Source of the DNA: Virgisporangium aurantiacum
Lineage (GTDB): Bacteria; Actinomycetota; Actinomycetes; Mycobacteriales; Micromonosporaceae
Assembly: GCF_016863635.1 (NCBI RefSeq)
Contig: NZ_BOPG01000044.1
Span: 1 to 64,000, forward strand
Direction of reading: 5' to 3'
DNA: 64,000 nucleotides
This document shows positions 43,976 to 52,900 of this stretch, one piece after another. Position 1 is the first letter of the stretch; every line of letters starts with the position of its first letter. The position numbers were made by a program, and so were the translations under genes. The notes under the pieces were generated by a model. It ran no database searches and was not told where the DNA came from. It saw only the letters and a list, made by a program, of their open reading frames with translations.

Positions 43976-45835
43976 GTGCCGGTCCCCGTGCCACCAGACA
44001 ACGCGGCTGACAGCCGCACCGACTCCGGGCCGCATGCCCGACACACGCTGACCCAGCACGCGTTCGACGAACTCGCCGCCGGCAAGGGCGGGCGGCGTAC
44101 CGTCGCGGCGCTGTGGGACAGCGAGTTGAGCCGGCGACTGATCTTGCTGCGTGGGTTGTATGACCTTCTTGACGATCAACCGGACGGCCCGCTGCTGCCG
44201 CCGATGCACGCCTGGCACGCGCTGGAGCGGGCGCAGGAGGGCGCACCGGCCGCGGTGACCGAGATCCTGCTGTCGCCCAGCGTCGGGGCCTGGCTTTCAT
44301 TCGTCTTCCGCGAGCACGCCCGCGACCACGCCTCGCGCGGCGTCGTCGGTCACCTGAATGTCGTGGCATTGGCGTGTGCGGCGTCGGCGGGCCAGTCGTT
44401 CGCGACGCGGATCCCGCTGCGGGACGGCCGTGCCTATGTGCCGTTGCGGGGGCTCGTTCACTTCGGCGCCGCAGAGCCCTGGGCCGTCGCTGATGCGAAG
44501 ACCGAGGACGGTCGGATCACCATCGCGTTCCGGGGCGAGGAACTCGCGATCCCCGACGACGGCACCGACACCGACGCGTGGTACTCGTTGCGTCGGATCT
44601 CCACCGGTGACGCAGCGGCCGGAACGTTGACCGTCTGGCTGGATGATCTCGACCCGCTACGCGATCTCGCCGATCCCATCCCGCCGTCCCGTCTGAACGA
44701 CGAAGAAGTCCTGCATTGGCAACAGCTACTGGCCTTGGCCTGGGAAGTGTTGACCACTCATCATGGCGACGTCGCCGGGGCGATGATCGGTGGTTTCACG
44801 ACCCTGGTGCCGTTGCCCATGGGGCCCAGCGGCGAGACGCGCAGTGCCTCGTCCGGAGATGCCTTCGGCTCGATCATGTGCTCCCCACCCCCGGATCCGG
44901 TGACGTTTGCCGTTTCCCTCGTTCACGAGTTCGCTCATATTCGCCTCGGTGGATTGATGCATCTGCTACGCCTGACCGAGGGTGACGAGAGTTCGATCCT
45001 TTACGCACCCTGGCGGGACGACCCGCGTCCGCTCGGCGGTCTGATGCAGGGTGTGTACGCCTTCTTCGCGATTGCCGACTTCTGGCGACGGCACCGCGTC
45101 GTGGCCAAGTCCGATAAGTCTGCCGAGTCCGCGGACGCCGCGTTGGCCGAGTTCGAGTATGCCTACGCCCGCGCCCAGGCGGCGGATGGGCTGGCGACCG
45201 TCCAGGCGTCGGGCGGGCTCACTTCGAACGGCGTCGCGTTCACCGACCGCTTGGCGGAGGAACTGGGATCGTGGGCCGGCGACGCCGTCGAGCCGGCGAT
45301 TGCCCGCCTGGCGCAACTCGTGTCCGACGCGCACCGCGCGGGCTGGCGGATCCGGCACTGCACGCCGCCGACTGACGACGTCATGAAGATGGTCGGACTG
45401 TGGGACATGCGATTCACCGACAGCGTCCACATTGGACTGTCCACTGTGGACTCTGATCCGGGGATGCGGCAGTGGTCGCACGGCCGCCTGGGGTTGGCTC
45501 GCAGGTCGATTCTCGCACCGGACCAGTGCCACGCCGCGACGCGCGAGACTTGGGCGGCCGAACTGACCGACGCCGATTTCGCACTGTTCACCGGCGACGC
45601 GCTCTCGGCCCGCAAGGGATTCGCCGACCAGATCGTGGAGGATCCGGACCGGGTCGACGCCTGGACCGGGCTCGGTCTGGCCTTGGCCTGCGAAGGACAG
45701 CGAGGGGCGAGCCTGGCCCTGCTGCGGCGGCCGGAGGTCGTGCTCGCGGTGTACCGGCGGATCAACGCGGCCGCGCCGCGTCAGGTGTCACCGGTCGACC
45801 TCACCGCGTGGATCGCCCAGGTGATCACGCCCTGA
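43976..45835 (+). CDS. HEXXH motif-containing putative peptide-modification protein
   Basis: A 619-residue protein; GTG 43976 follows GGACGGA and lies just before the conserved N-terminus (ARHTLTQHAFDELAAGKGG, SRRLILLRGLYDLL). The metal-binding motif HEFAH sits in VTFAVSLVHEFAHIRLGGLM (about residue 320). The family is defined by this motif and by genomic association with small peptides, radical-SAM enzymes and NB-ARC/TPR proteins (FxSxx-type loci). Here no radical-SAM gene is present. It ends 15 bases from the stop of the convergent NB-ARC/TPR gene. The activity of the family is not established. The assignment to the family is good; the role in this locus is inference. Confidence 0.8.
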   Translation: MPVPVPPDNAADSRTDSGPHARHTLTQHAFDELAAGKGGRRTVAALWDSELSRRLILLRGLYDLLDDQPDGPLLPPMHAWHALERAQEGAPAAVTEILLSPSVGAWLSFVFREHARDHASRGVVGHLNVVALACAASAGQSFATRIPLRDGRAYVPLRGLVHFGAAEPWAVADAKTEDGRITIAFRGEELAIPDDGTDTDAWYSLRRISTGDAAAGTLTVWLDDLDPLRDLADPIPPSRLNDEEVLHWQQLLALAWEVLTTHHGDVAGAMIGGFTTLVPLPMGPSGETRSASSGDAFGSIMCSPPPDPVTFAVSLVHEFAHIRLGGLMHLLRLTEGDESSILYAPWRDDPRPLGGLMQGVYAFFAIADFWRRHRVVAKSDKSAESADAALAEFEYAYARAQAADGLATVQASGGLTSNGVAFTDRLAEELGSWAGDAVEPAIARLAQLVSDAHRAGWRIRHCTPPTDDVMKMVGLWDMRFTDSVHIGLSTVDSDPGMRQWSHGRLGLARRSILAPDQCHAATRETWAAELTDADFALFTGDALSARKGFADQIVEDPDRVDAWTGLGLALACEGQRGASLALLRRPEVVLAVYRRINAAAPRQVSPVDLTAWIAQVITP

Positions 45836-45850
45836 CGCCAGGGCGAGACG

Positions 45851-48800
45851 TCACAGCGGCATCGGGTCCACGTCGCAGTTGGCGCGCACCCGTGCCAGTG
45901 CCGCGGTGATCGCCGGGTGTTCGTCACCGAGCGCCCGGCGGTAGCCCGCGAGCACCTCACCGAACCGGCGCTCCCCCTCCCCCGTTCTGCCCAGTGCGAT
46001 CAGATCCAGCGCGAGATTCAACTCGCAGGCCAGGGTCGACGGATGCCCGGCACCGAGTTGTCGCCGGGACCGCTCGAGGGTGTCGACGTCGAGGTCGTAC
46101 GCGCCCTGATGGTCGCCGCGGGCAGCCAGGTCGCTCGCGAGGTTCGTGGCACAGGTCAGGGTCAGAACATGGTCATATCCCAGGCTGTCGCGCAGCAGGG
46201 TGAATGCGGTCGAGTCGTGATCGTGCGCCGCGTCGAGGTCGCCCAGGAGACGCAGGACGATGCCGAGGTTGGTGCGGGCGTACAGCGTGAACGGATGCTG
46301 CGGACCCAATGAGTTCTCGTACTCCTGATAGGTCTGAGCCGCCAGGTCCCGGGAGCGTTCGAGTTCGTCGTTCTCACGCAGATCGACGGCGAAGTTCAGC
46401 GCCGCGGCGATGGTGACGGGATTTGTTGTGGTGCTGAACTTCTGCCGCAGGCGCTGGAGGGTGTCCTCGGCGAGCTTGCGGGCCCGTTCGTGGAAGCCGG
46501 CCCGGCGGCAGGCCACGGCGAGATTGCGCGCGGCGCTGAGGGTGTACGGGTGGTCGGTGCCGAAGATGCGCTGGAACCGCTCGTAGACCAGTTCCTGCTC
46601 GGTGAACGCCCGCCGGTACTGGCCGATCTCCCGCAGGTCGAGGGTGAGTCCGTTGAGTGTCAGGAGGGTCAGCATGTGGTCGAGGCCGAGGACCTCGCCG
46701 CGGCGCTGGTAGGTTTCGGCATCCAGATCCAGCGCCGCCTGGAACTCGCCGGTGAGCCGCATGCTGATTCCGAGGCTGTGCGCGGCCGTCAGCGTGATCG
46801 GGTCGTCGGGTCCGAATTCGACGATGCAGCGGTCGAACGCCTCGCGGTCGAGGTCACGGGCGCGGGTGAACTCGCCGGCGGCGCGGTGGTCGGCCGCGAC
46901 CAGACTCATCGCGTCGAGTGTCTCCTCGTCCTCGGGGCCGAACCGGGCCTCGAGCCGCTCCAGGCAGTCGGCGTTGATCTGCCTCGCCTCCGCGAACGCA
47001 CCGAGAAGCCGCTGTTCGTATCCGAGCCACCGGGCCGCCTTGAGGGTCTGCAGATCGTCGGCACCGAGGGTGGATCGCCATTCGGTGACGACCTGACGGG
47101 CGAGGTCACGGCAGCTCTCGTGGTCGCCCCAGTAGTAGTAGAACTCGATGACGTCGAGTACGAGTTGGCGGGCCCAGGCGTCTTCGCATCCGACCGCGTT
47201 GGACGCCACCACGTGCGGCAGCAGGGCGTGGTACCGGGGCCATTGCGGCGAGCCGTCCGGGTTGCCGGGATTGCCGCCGGCGAGCAGGACGTGTGCGCCG
47301 TGTTCGCGCGCGGTCCGTTCCGGCGGCGTGAGCTGGCTGACAACGACGGTGCGGACCAGACGGTGCAGTTGGACCGTCCGTTCCCGGTGGTCGATGCGGG
47401 CCAGGCCGTAGCGTTGGATGTCGCGGATGGCCCGGTTGAGTTTGCTCGGGTTCTGCAGGGTCTCGTCGAGTTCCGGGGAGATCCGCGCGTTCCGCGGCCC
47501 GATCAGCAGTTCGCGGGCGATCGGTTCCGGGGCGAAGAACGAGCAGACCTGCAGCAGTTGCAGGGCCGCCGGGTTCTCGATGCCGAGCCGGTCCAACGCC
47601 ACGGTCCACGCGGCCGCGACGGCGATCTCGTAACCCTCGGCCGCGGCCTCGGCGGCGAGCGCTTCGCGTTTCTCGCTGAGCAGCCGTATGTATTCGGCGA
47701 CGGGTGTTCCCGTGGTGGCGCGCCAGGCCGATGCCTGCCCGACCGCGAGCGGCAGGTCGTCGAGGACGGCGGCGAGCTGGTCGGCCTCCTCGACGGTCAT
47801 GTCGGGGTTGCGTTTGCGCAGCAGTTCGATGCTCTCCGCGCGGCTGAAGACGTCGATCTCCAGCGACTGCGCGACTTCGCTCCACTGCTCGTTGCGCGAG
47901 GTGATGAGCACCTTGCCCGGCCCGCCCCGCGGCAGATAGGGATTGACCGTGTCCAGGGTTTCGGCGTTGTCGAAGATGAGCAGCCACTTCGTGTACGGCG
48001 CACCGCGTCGCAGGGCTTCACGCACGGCGGACACGGCGACGCTCGCCTCGAGGCCGGTCTCCAGGTTCAGCTGCTCGCCGAGCTCCATCATGGCGCGGAG
48101 GATCTGTGCCGGTTGTTCGGCGGGGATCCACCACACGACCTCGTACTCGTTGCGATGCCGGTAGGCGTACTCGATGGCCATCTGCGACTTCCCGACCCCG
48201 CCCATGCCGTGCAGGGCCTGTGGGAGCACCGCGGTGACGCTCTCGGCCTGTAACCGGTCCTCCAGCGAACGCAGCAACTCGTCGCGCCCGGTGAAGTCGG
48301 TGTTGCGGGGCGGAACGTTGCCCCACACCGTGTCGTGCTGGGCGGCGTCGGTCTCGCCGAGCAACGCGTTGATCGAGCCCACCGGTGACGCGTGCTCCGG
48401 CAGCTGCCGGAAGAACGAGGGGGGCACGTTGCTGGGTGGCGTCGGAACGGACATAGTCCCACCGCTTTCGGTGTGGGCGGACACTCTTTCCGGACCGTCC
48501 TGGATGGACGGAACGGGAACTGGGCCGGATGAGAGCCGGATGGCTTCTCTGAGCCGGTGGGCGCGGTGCCCGTACGGGCCGGACAGGGCCCGTAGGACCG
48601 CGAGTTCCACTTCGGCGAACGGCAACGTCTCATTGGTGACTACCGTGTCGGGAACGTCGTCGGGTGCGTCCAGAAGCCGAAAGAGGGCCTGTGCAGCCGG
48701 GACCCGGTCGCCGTAATGGGTGGACACCACCTCCATCACCCGCGCCGACTCGGCCCGCGTGGCGCAGGCGAGCAACGTTCCGCGCACACCGGTGCGGAAA

Positions 48801-49690
48801 CTCAGCTCGGGGGCGAACGGGCCACCGTCGTCGGTGACGCCTGGGGCCATGAGGAGTGGGTTGCTGACGACCTCGGCCAGGTGCGCCGGGGTGGATTCGG
48901 GCAGGAGGGCACCCTGCACGGATCGCAGGACAGGAAGTTCCAGGGGTGCCGCGGCGATGTAGGTCGCGAGCCGGAACGCCTCGGCCGAGGCGCGGGCGCG
49001 GAAGGCGTAGACGCGGTCCTGCGGGGACAGTTCGTCGGAGTCCGCGGCAACGGGAGGATCCGCGGCAGCGGAAGGCTCGTCGGCCGACGCGACGAACACG
49101 GTGCTTTCGAGCCACGTGTCGCGCCGGCCGCCGATCAGCGCCGCCCACCAGGCCAGCCACCGCGCGTGCAGTTCCAGCAGCGGCACGTACAGGTCGTCGG
49201 GGCGCAGGCGCCGCGCGAACGGGTCGCGCCGTCGCCGGTCTTCGCGGACGCGCAGGTCCTTGTTGGCGACGGCGTTGCGGTCGGCGGACAGCTGCACCGC
49301 GCGTTGCACGAGGTTCGTCAGGTGCCATTGCCGCTGCGGGAACGGATTCACCAGCGCGACCGGGACGTGCTGCCCCCAATGGCGCAGCAGGCGGGCGGCG
49401 GCACCGTCGCGCCAGAACGGGTCGAGGCCGTCGGTGACGACCAGGGTCGGCCGGGTCAGCGGCGGTCCACCGGCGTCGGTGCGGCGACTGCCCGGCAGCA
49501 ACGTCGACAGGCTCACGTCCTCGAACGCGCGGGTGGTGATCTCCTGGAACGCCGCGATCGTGGGCCGCCACACCTGCATCGACGGCCCGTCGTCGAGGAC
49601 CAGCGCCAGCCGTGGCACCTGCCGTCGTAGCGACCGCATGGCCTCGGCGATGCTGTCGGCGCCGGGCAACGGGTTGACGGGGCGGATCAT
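45851..49690 (-). CDS. SAV_2336-type N-terminus fused to an FxSxx-system NB-ARC/TPR protein (FxsT-like)
   Basis: A 1279-residue protein. ATG 49690 overlaps the upstream stop (ATGA). Residues of about 1-430 match the SAV_2336 family, a vWA-like fold: PRLALVLDDGPSMQVWRPTI, VVTDGLDPFWRDGAAARLLR, WGQHVPVALVNPFPQRQWHL. Residues of about 430-830 are NB-ARC, preceded by the FxsT hallmark WGNVPPRNTDFTGRDELLRS, with Walker A LHGMGGVGKSQMAIEYAYRH (about 490) and Walker B WLLIFDNAE. Residues of about 830-1265 are kinesin-light-chain-like TPRs (GPDDPITLTAAHSLGISMRL). It ends with the FxsT-like RANCDVDPMPL. It is translationally coupled to the nucleosidase-VMAP gene and probably senses a trigger and controls that effector. 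Confidence 0.85.
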   Translation of the reverse strand: MIRPVNPLPGADSIAEAMRSLRRQVPRLALVLDDGPSMQVWRPTIAAFQEITTRAFEDVSLSTLLPGSRRTDAGGPPLTRPTLVVTDGLDPFWRDGAAARLLRHWGQHVPVALVNPFPQRQWHLTNLVQRAVQLSADRNAVANKDLRVREDRRRRDPFARRLRPDDLYVPLLELHARWLAWWAALIGGRRDTWLESTVFVASADEPSAAADPPVAADSDELSPQDRVYAFRARASAEAFRLATYIAAAPLELPVLRSVQGALLPESTPAHLAEVVSNPLLMAPGVTDDGGPFAPELSFRTGVRGTLLACATRAESARVMEVVSTHYGDRVPAAQALFRLLDAPDDVPDTVVTNETLPFAEVELAVLRALSGPYGHRAHRLREAIRLSSGPVPVPSIQDGPERVSAHTESGGTMSVPTPPSNVPPSFFRQLPEHASPVGSINALLGETDAAQHDTVWGNVPPRNTDFTGRDELLRSLEDRLQAESVTAVLPQALHGMGGVGKSQMAIEYAYRHRNEYEVVWWIPAEQPAQILRAMMELGEQLNLETGLEASVAVSAVREALRRGAPYTKWLLIFDNAETLDTVNPYLPRGGPGKVLITSRNEQWSEVAQSLEIDVFSRAESIELLRKRNPDMTVEEADQLAAVLDDLPLAVGQASAWRATTGTPVAEYIRLLSEKREALAAEAAAEGYEIAVAAAWTVALDRLGIENPAALQLLQVCSFFAPEPIARELLIGPRNARISPELDETLQNPSKLNRAIRDIQRYGLARIDHRERTVQLHRLVRTVVVSQLTPPERTAREHGAHVLLAGGNPGNPDGSPQWPRYHALLPHVVASNAVGCEDAWARQLVLDVIEFYYYWGDHESCRDLARQVVTEWRSTLGADDLQTLKAARWLGYEQRLLGAFAEARQINADCLERLEARFGPEDEETLDAMSLVAADHRAAGEFTRARDLDREAFDRCIVEFGPDDPITLTAAHSLGISMRLTGEFQAALDLDAETYQRRGEVLGLDHMLTLLTLNGLTLDLREIGQYRRAFTEQELVYERFQRIFGTDHPYTLSAARNLAVACRRAGFHERARKLAEDTLQRLRQKFSTTTNPVTIAAALNFAVDLRENDELERSRDLAAQTYQEYENSLGPQHPFTLYARTNLGIVLRLLGDLDAAHDHDSTAFTLLRDSLGYDHVLTLTCATNLASDLAARGDHQGAYDLDVDTLERSRRQLGAGHPSTLACELNLALDLIALGRTGEGERRFGEVLAGYRRALGDEHPAITAALARVRANCDVDPMPL

Positions 49691-51801
49691 GGTTGCACCG
49701 TGTCCGGCGGGACGGTCCGTTCCGGATCGTCCCAGAGCAGGGCGACGAACTGGCCGGGATGCTCGGCGTCGCCGCGGCTGATCCGGCCGGCCGCCTCGGC
49801 CCGCAGGTCGCGGATGCGTTTCGGCAGGTTCATCAGGGCGCCGCCGACCAGCCGGCGGATGGTTTCCTTGCTTTCGGGAACCGGTGGGACGTGACGGTCC
49901 CAGACGATGACGGGGACTTCGGCCTGCAACGCCGTGTCGAGTTCGTCCTCGCCCGGCCACGAGTCGGGGGAACTGCTGAGCACGACCGAGGTGAGGCCCT
50001 GGTCCGCTCGCAGCTGCACCTCCCATGCAGCCAGGTCCTGCATGGTTTTCGGGTCGGCGCCCCAGTGCACGTTCCGCAGCTGCGCCGAGGAGAGGGCGTT
50101 CCACCGGTTGCGCCAGATCCGGGGACGGGCGCTGCGGTGCATCCGTTCGAGGCTGCGCACGACCACGGGGTAGTCGACGCACAGCGGTGGCAGTGGGCGT
50201 TGACGGGTGGTGTGCGGGCGCCACCATTCGACCGGCAGGTTCAGCAGCCCGACGGGGAGGAAGAACTCGATCGTGACCTGGCCGGAGTGCCATTCCTCCT
50301 GTTCCAGCCGGTCGACGAGTTCACCGACGCGCTGCTCAGCGGCGTCCAATCGCACCTGCTCGAAGCCCGGGCCCGGACGCGGCCGCCAGCTACCGACGGC
50401 ATCCTGCAGGTACGAGCCGATGTTGCACATCTGTCCGTCGATGCCGTCCCAGTCGATCTCGATCATCAGGCAGGGCTGTGACCGGTCCGGGTCGGGCTCG
50501 GGCGGGAACGGCCGGCGGCGCCAGGCCTCGAGTTCGCGGCCGCTTCGGGTCAGTGCGGCCAACGCTTCCGCGTCCTGGTGCAGGCGTTGGGCGGTCTCGA
50601 CGTCGGCGCAGGCATCGCCCAGGCCGTCGACGAACCGGACGGTCGGGTGCAGGCCGGCGGTGTCGGCGTTCATCGCCGACAGATGCGAAAACGCCCGCTC
50701 AGGTGTGTCGAACACACCGGCGGGCGGCTCCGGCAGGTCGGGCACGGTGGCCCGCCAGACTCTGCCGACGTCGACTCCGGACACATGCCGCAGCACCTTG
50801 CGGACCCGGTCGTGAACCTCGCGCGGGAACAGCGGCAGCACCCGCACGTTCGGTGGCGCGGCCGCCAGCAGCGCCTTGACGTATGCCGCGGCGGCGTATG
50901 CGGCGTACGGGTGCCAGACGTCGTTCTTGCCGACGTTGTCGCAGTAGTCGGTGATGCCGCGGACCATGAACCACGGCAGGTCGTGGGCGGCTGTGCTCGC
51001 CGCGATCCCCGCGCCCTCCATCTCGATGGCCATGAGGTCGGGAAACTCGGTGGCGAGGTTGTCGCGGGCGACCTCGTCGCGCACCAGCACGTCGGCCGAT
51101 GCGACCGCGCCGTAGTGGATCTTCGGATAGGACGCCGGATGCCCGGACTCGGTGTGATCCGGGTGCTGCACGACCAGCCCGCGGGCGTACAGGACGTCGG
51201 CGTCGGCGCTCGGCCGGGGGGATTGGCCCGCCTGCGAGGTGCGGTGCGGATCGAGCAGCTGCTCCCACGGCCGGCGGCCGCGCGCGTGCTCGGTGCGCAG
51301 CGCGCTGACGGCGCGGCTGAGCCAACTGGAGACCATGCCGTCGGTCTGGCGGCGGGGGTGGTGCTCGCCGTCGACCTGCCGGCCGTGGCCATAGTCGACG
51401 ATGCCCTTGGTCGCGACGACGACGTCGCCGAGGCGGACGTGCTTGGGCGGGTTGTGCGGCTTGGGGATGCCGCCCGCGATGCCGACCATGATCACGCACT
51501 TGATGGCGGGGAACGACCGGAGCATGTCAGAGCACGTCACGGCCGCCGAGCGGGTGCCGACCTGCTCCGGAAGCGTCACGAGGGCGACCCGGTGCGACTG
51601 GTCATCGTCGTTGCTGGGCAGGGTCGCCACGCTGTAGGTGTTCGGGTCGCCAGGCGGGTGAACCTGCCGCACACCGATCAGCAGGCTTTCCATCGCCGCG
51701 AACTCGATCGGCAGCGCGGTGATGATGCCGACGTTTACTTCGCCGAGCATCCAGTCCGATTCGTCAGCCGGTCTTCCCGGAGGCGAAGACGATATTGACA
51801 T
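49687..51801 (-). CDS. Nucleoside phosphorylase/nucleosidase (PNP-MTAN) domain fused to VMAP-C
   Basis: A 704-residue protein. ATG 51801 is preceded by AGGAG. Residues of about 15-330 are a PNP/MTAN-fold enzyme: VGIITALPIEFAAMESLL, the phosphate-site loop MVGIAGGIPKPHNPPKHVRL, GDVVVATKGIVDYGHG, the ribose-binding MAIEMEGAGIAAS and the catalytic Asp in FMVRGITDYCDN. Residues of about 440-704 match VMAP-C, a domain of NTP-dependent conflict systems (IEFFLPVGLLNLPVEWWRPH, YPVVVRSLERMH). PNP-fold effectors in anti-phage systems such as Detocs destroy ATP. The active-site residues are kept, so nucleotide or nucleoside cleavage is plausible. It is cotranscribed with the FxsT-like gene. Confidence 0.85.
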   Translation of the reverse strand: MSISSSPPGRPADESDWMLGEVNVGIITALPIEFAAMESLLIGVRQVHPPGDPNTYSVATLPSNDDDQSHRVALVTLPEQVGTRSAAVTCSDMLRSFPAIKCVIMVGIAGGIPKPHNPPKHVRLGDVVVATKGIVDYGHGRQVDGEHHPRRQTDGMVSSWLSRAVSALRTEHARGRRPWEQLLDPHRTSQAGQSPRPSADADVLYARGLVVQHPDHTESGHPASYPKIHYGAVASADVLVRDEVARDNLATEFPDLMAIEMEGAGIAASTAAHDLPWFMVRGITDYCDNVGKNDVWHPYAAYAAAAYVKALLAAAPPNVRVLPLFPREVHDRVRKVLRHVSGVDVGRVWRATVPDLPEPPAGVFDTPERAFSHLSAMNADTAGLHPTVRFVDGLGDACADVETAQRLHQDAEALAALTRSGRELEAWRRRPFPPEPDPDRSQPCLMIEIDWDGIDGQMCNIGSYLQDAVGSWRPRPGPGFEQVRLDAAEQRVGELVDRLEQEEWHSGQVTIEFFLPVGLLNLPVEWWRPHTTRQRPLPPLCVDYPVVVRSLERMHRSARPRIWRNRWNALSSAQLRNVHWGADPKTMQDLAAWEVQLRADQGLTSVVLSSSPDSWPGEDELDTALQAEVPVIVWDRHVPPVPESKETIRRLVGGALMNLPKRIRDLRAEAAGRISRGDAEHPGQFVALLWDDPERTVPPDTVQP

Positions 51802-51815
51802 CGAAAGGGCTCCTG

Positions 51816-51848
51816 GATCGTGCGCAAATATGATCGTTGTGCACGATC
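51816..51848. promoter_or_regulatory. Dyad in the 5' region of the nucleosidase-VMAP gene
   Basis: Perfect 8-bp arms GATCGTGC (51816-51823) and GCACGATC (51841-51848) with a 17-base AT-rich middle lie 15 bases upstream of the start codon. This could be an operator or an RNA hairpin. Spacing and AT-rich centre fit a repressor site. Confidence 0.35.
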
Positions 51849-52138
51849 GCCGAAAGGATCTCGACATCAGCATCTGCGCAGGTCATTGGCGGTGTGCGCG
51901 CATCATTGCGCGGATTCCGATTCGCGATCAGTTTCGCGTTGCCGCCGAACTCGATCACATTCATCCCGTCACCTCCCGATCATTTGATCGCGACGACCCC
52001 AAGCGTGGCGGGACGCCAGTATCGCTTACCCCGGCACCATTCGTATAGGCCTCTATAGCTTGGTGAATAACCTTCCAAATTCCTTCCGCCTGTGTGTCGT
52101 CGATAGGCTGAATCTCTGGTCGAGCCAGGGAGTGGACG
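51849..52138. other. Divergent intergenic region
   Basis: Between the nucleosidase-VMAP gene and the DUF4062 remnant. No gene seen. Confidence 0.4.
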
Positions 52139-52500
52139 ATGACTGGGCGGGTCGTGCGGGTGTTCGTCCGGTCGACGTTTCGGGACCTGCACGCCGAACG
52201 GGAGGAGTTGGTCAAGCGGGTGTTCCCCCGTCCGCGGGCGGCCTGCGAGGAACGCGCGGTCGCGTGGTCGGGGGTCGACCTGCGCCGAGATCGACAACTG
52301 CCGTCCGTACTTCATCGGGATTCTCGCTGGGCGGTACGGCTGGGTTCCGGAGGGCGGCGGACGGTCGCTGACCGAACTCGAAATCGCGCACGGCGCTCTC
52401 GATGACCCTCGTGCGGCGCATCACACGCGTTCTTCTTCCGCGAGCCGAACGCGACCGGCGATGAACCCGAGGTGGGACGACTCAAGGAGCGCCGGCGGCG
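52139..52500 (+). pseudogene. DUF4062-domain protein, N-terminal remnant with deletion and frameshift
   Basis: ATG 52139 has AGGGAG upstream. The first 45 codons are a DUF4062 start (RVVRVFVRSTFRDLHAEREE, then ELVKRVFPRPRAACEERAVA). After VDLR about 20 codons are missing and the family resumes in another frame: AEIDNCRPYFIGILAGRYGW, VPEGGGRSLTELEIAHGALD, DPRAAHH. It then breaks up before the attachment-site arm. DUF4062 usually heads large NTPase/TPR sensor proteins; the rest of this one is lost. Confidence 0.65.
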
Positions 52501-52671
52501 GCGTCGCGGTCCACCTCACCACCCGGCCGTACCAGCTACCGCCGGCCAGGAGGCGGTACCCGATGGTCAGAGACGACACCCTGCGGATGCGAGTGGGCCG
52601 TCATGGCCGGCAGCGACGGCGGTGCCATCGGCAGGCTGAGCGAGGAAGGGGTCCCGCCGGCAGGTTGCGCG
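52501..52671. other. Stretch before the right attachment site
   Basis: Nothing recognised; GC-rich filler between the DUF4062 remnant and the arm. Confidence 0.4.
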
Positions 52672-52817
52672 CAGCAATTGCTAGGGATCTTGCTAGGGAA
52701 CCGAACCGAACCACGGTTGCCGCAGTGGGACCGACCGGAACCTAGCCGGAATAAACCCGCAGGTCAGCGACATAAGCAGGGAACTAGCCGGGACCGCACG
52801 GGACGATCATCGGGCAG
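52672..52817 (+). repeat. Arm of the right attachment site
   Basis: Aligns with 13553-13693 and 37580-37722: ATTGCTAGGGATCTTGCTAG, then GCAGTGGGACCGACCGGAAC, then CGGGCAGC. The CCCCGTTTACC block seen upstream of the other two copies is absent here. Confidence 0.7.
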
Positions 52818-52861
52818 CTTCCAAACTGATTACGCGAGTTCGATTCTCGTCGCCCGCTCCA
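52818..52861 (+). repeat. Right attachment site: 3' half of tRNA-Gly(UCC)
   Basis: 44 bases starting at the anticodon loop C-T-TCC-A-A and ending with CCA. The T-arm is GCGAG-TTCGATT-CTCGT and the acceptor 3' strand CGCCCGC-T-CCA, as in actinobacterial tRNA-Gly(UCC). The 5' half is absent, so it is not a functional gene. It is an attR-type site that marks the junction of island and chromosome; azlD begins 40 bases further on. The intact tRNA gene should lie to the left of this window. Confidence 0.85.
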
Positions 52862-52900
52862 CCACTTCAGTCCGCCTCCGGCCGGCTCGCCATGCCCGGC

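Noticed and set aside
46490..48253. A 587-codon plus-strand open frame opposite the NB-ARC/TPR gene
   Set aside because: Shadow frame without motifs; the minus strand has the P-loop and TPRs.
49691..50293. A longer N-terminus for the FxsT-like protein
   Set aside because: The extra 200 residues are antisense-like filler over the end of the nucleosidase-VMAP gene; the ATG at 49690 gives a standard ATGA overlap and starts at the family N-terminus.
52818..52861. A functional tRNA-Gly gene
   Set aside because: Only the 3' half from the anticodon loop is present; there is no acceptor 5' strand or D-arm upstream.
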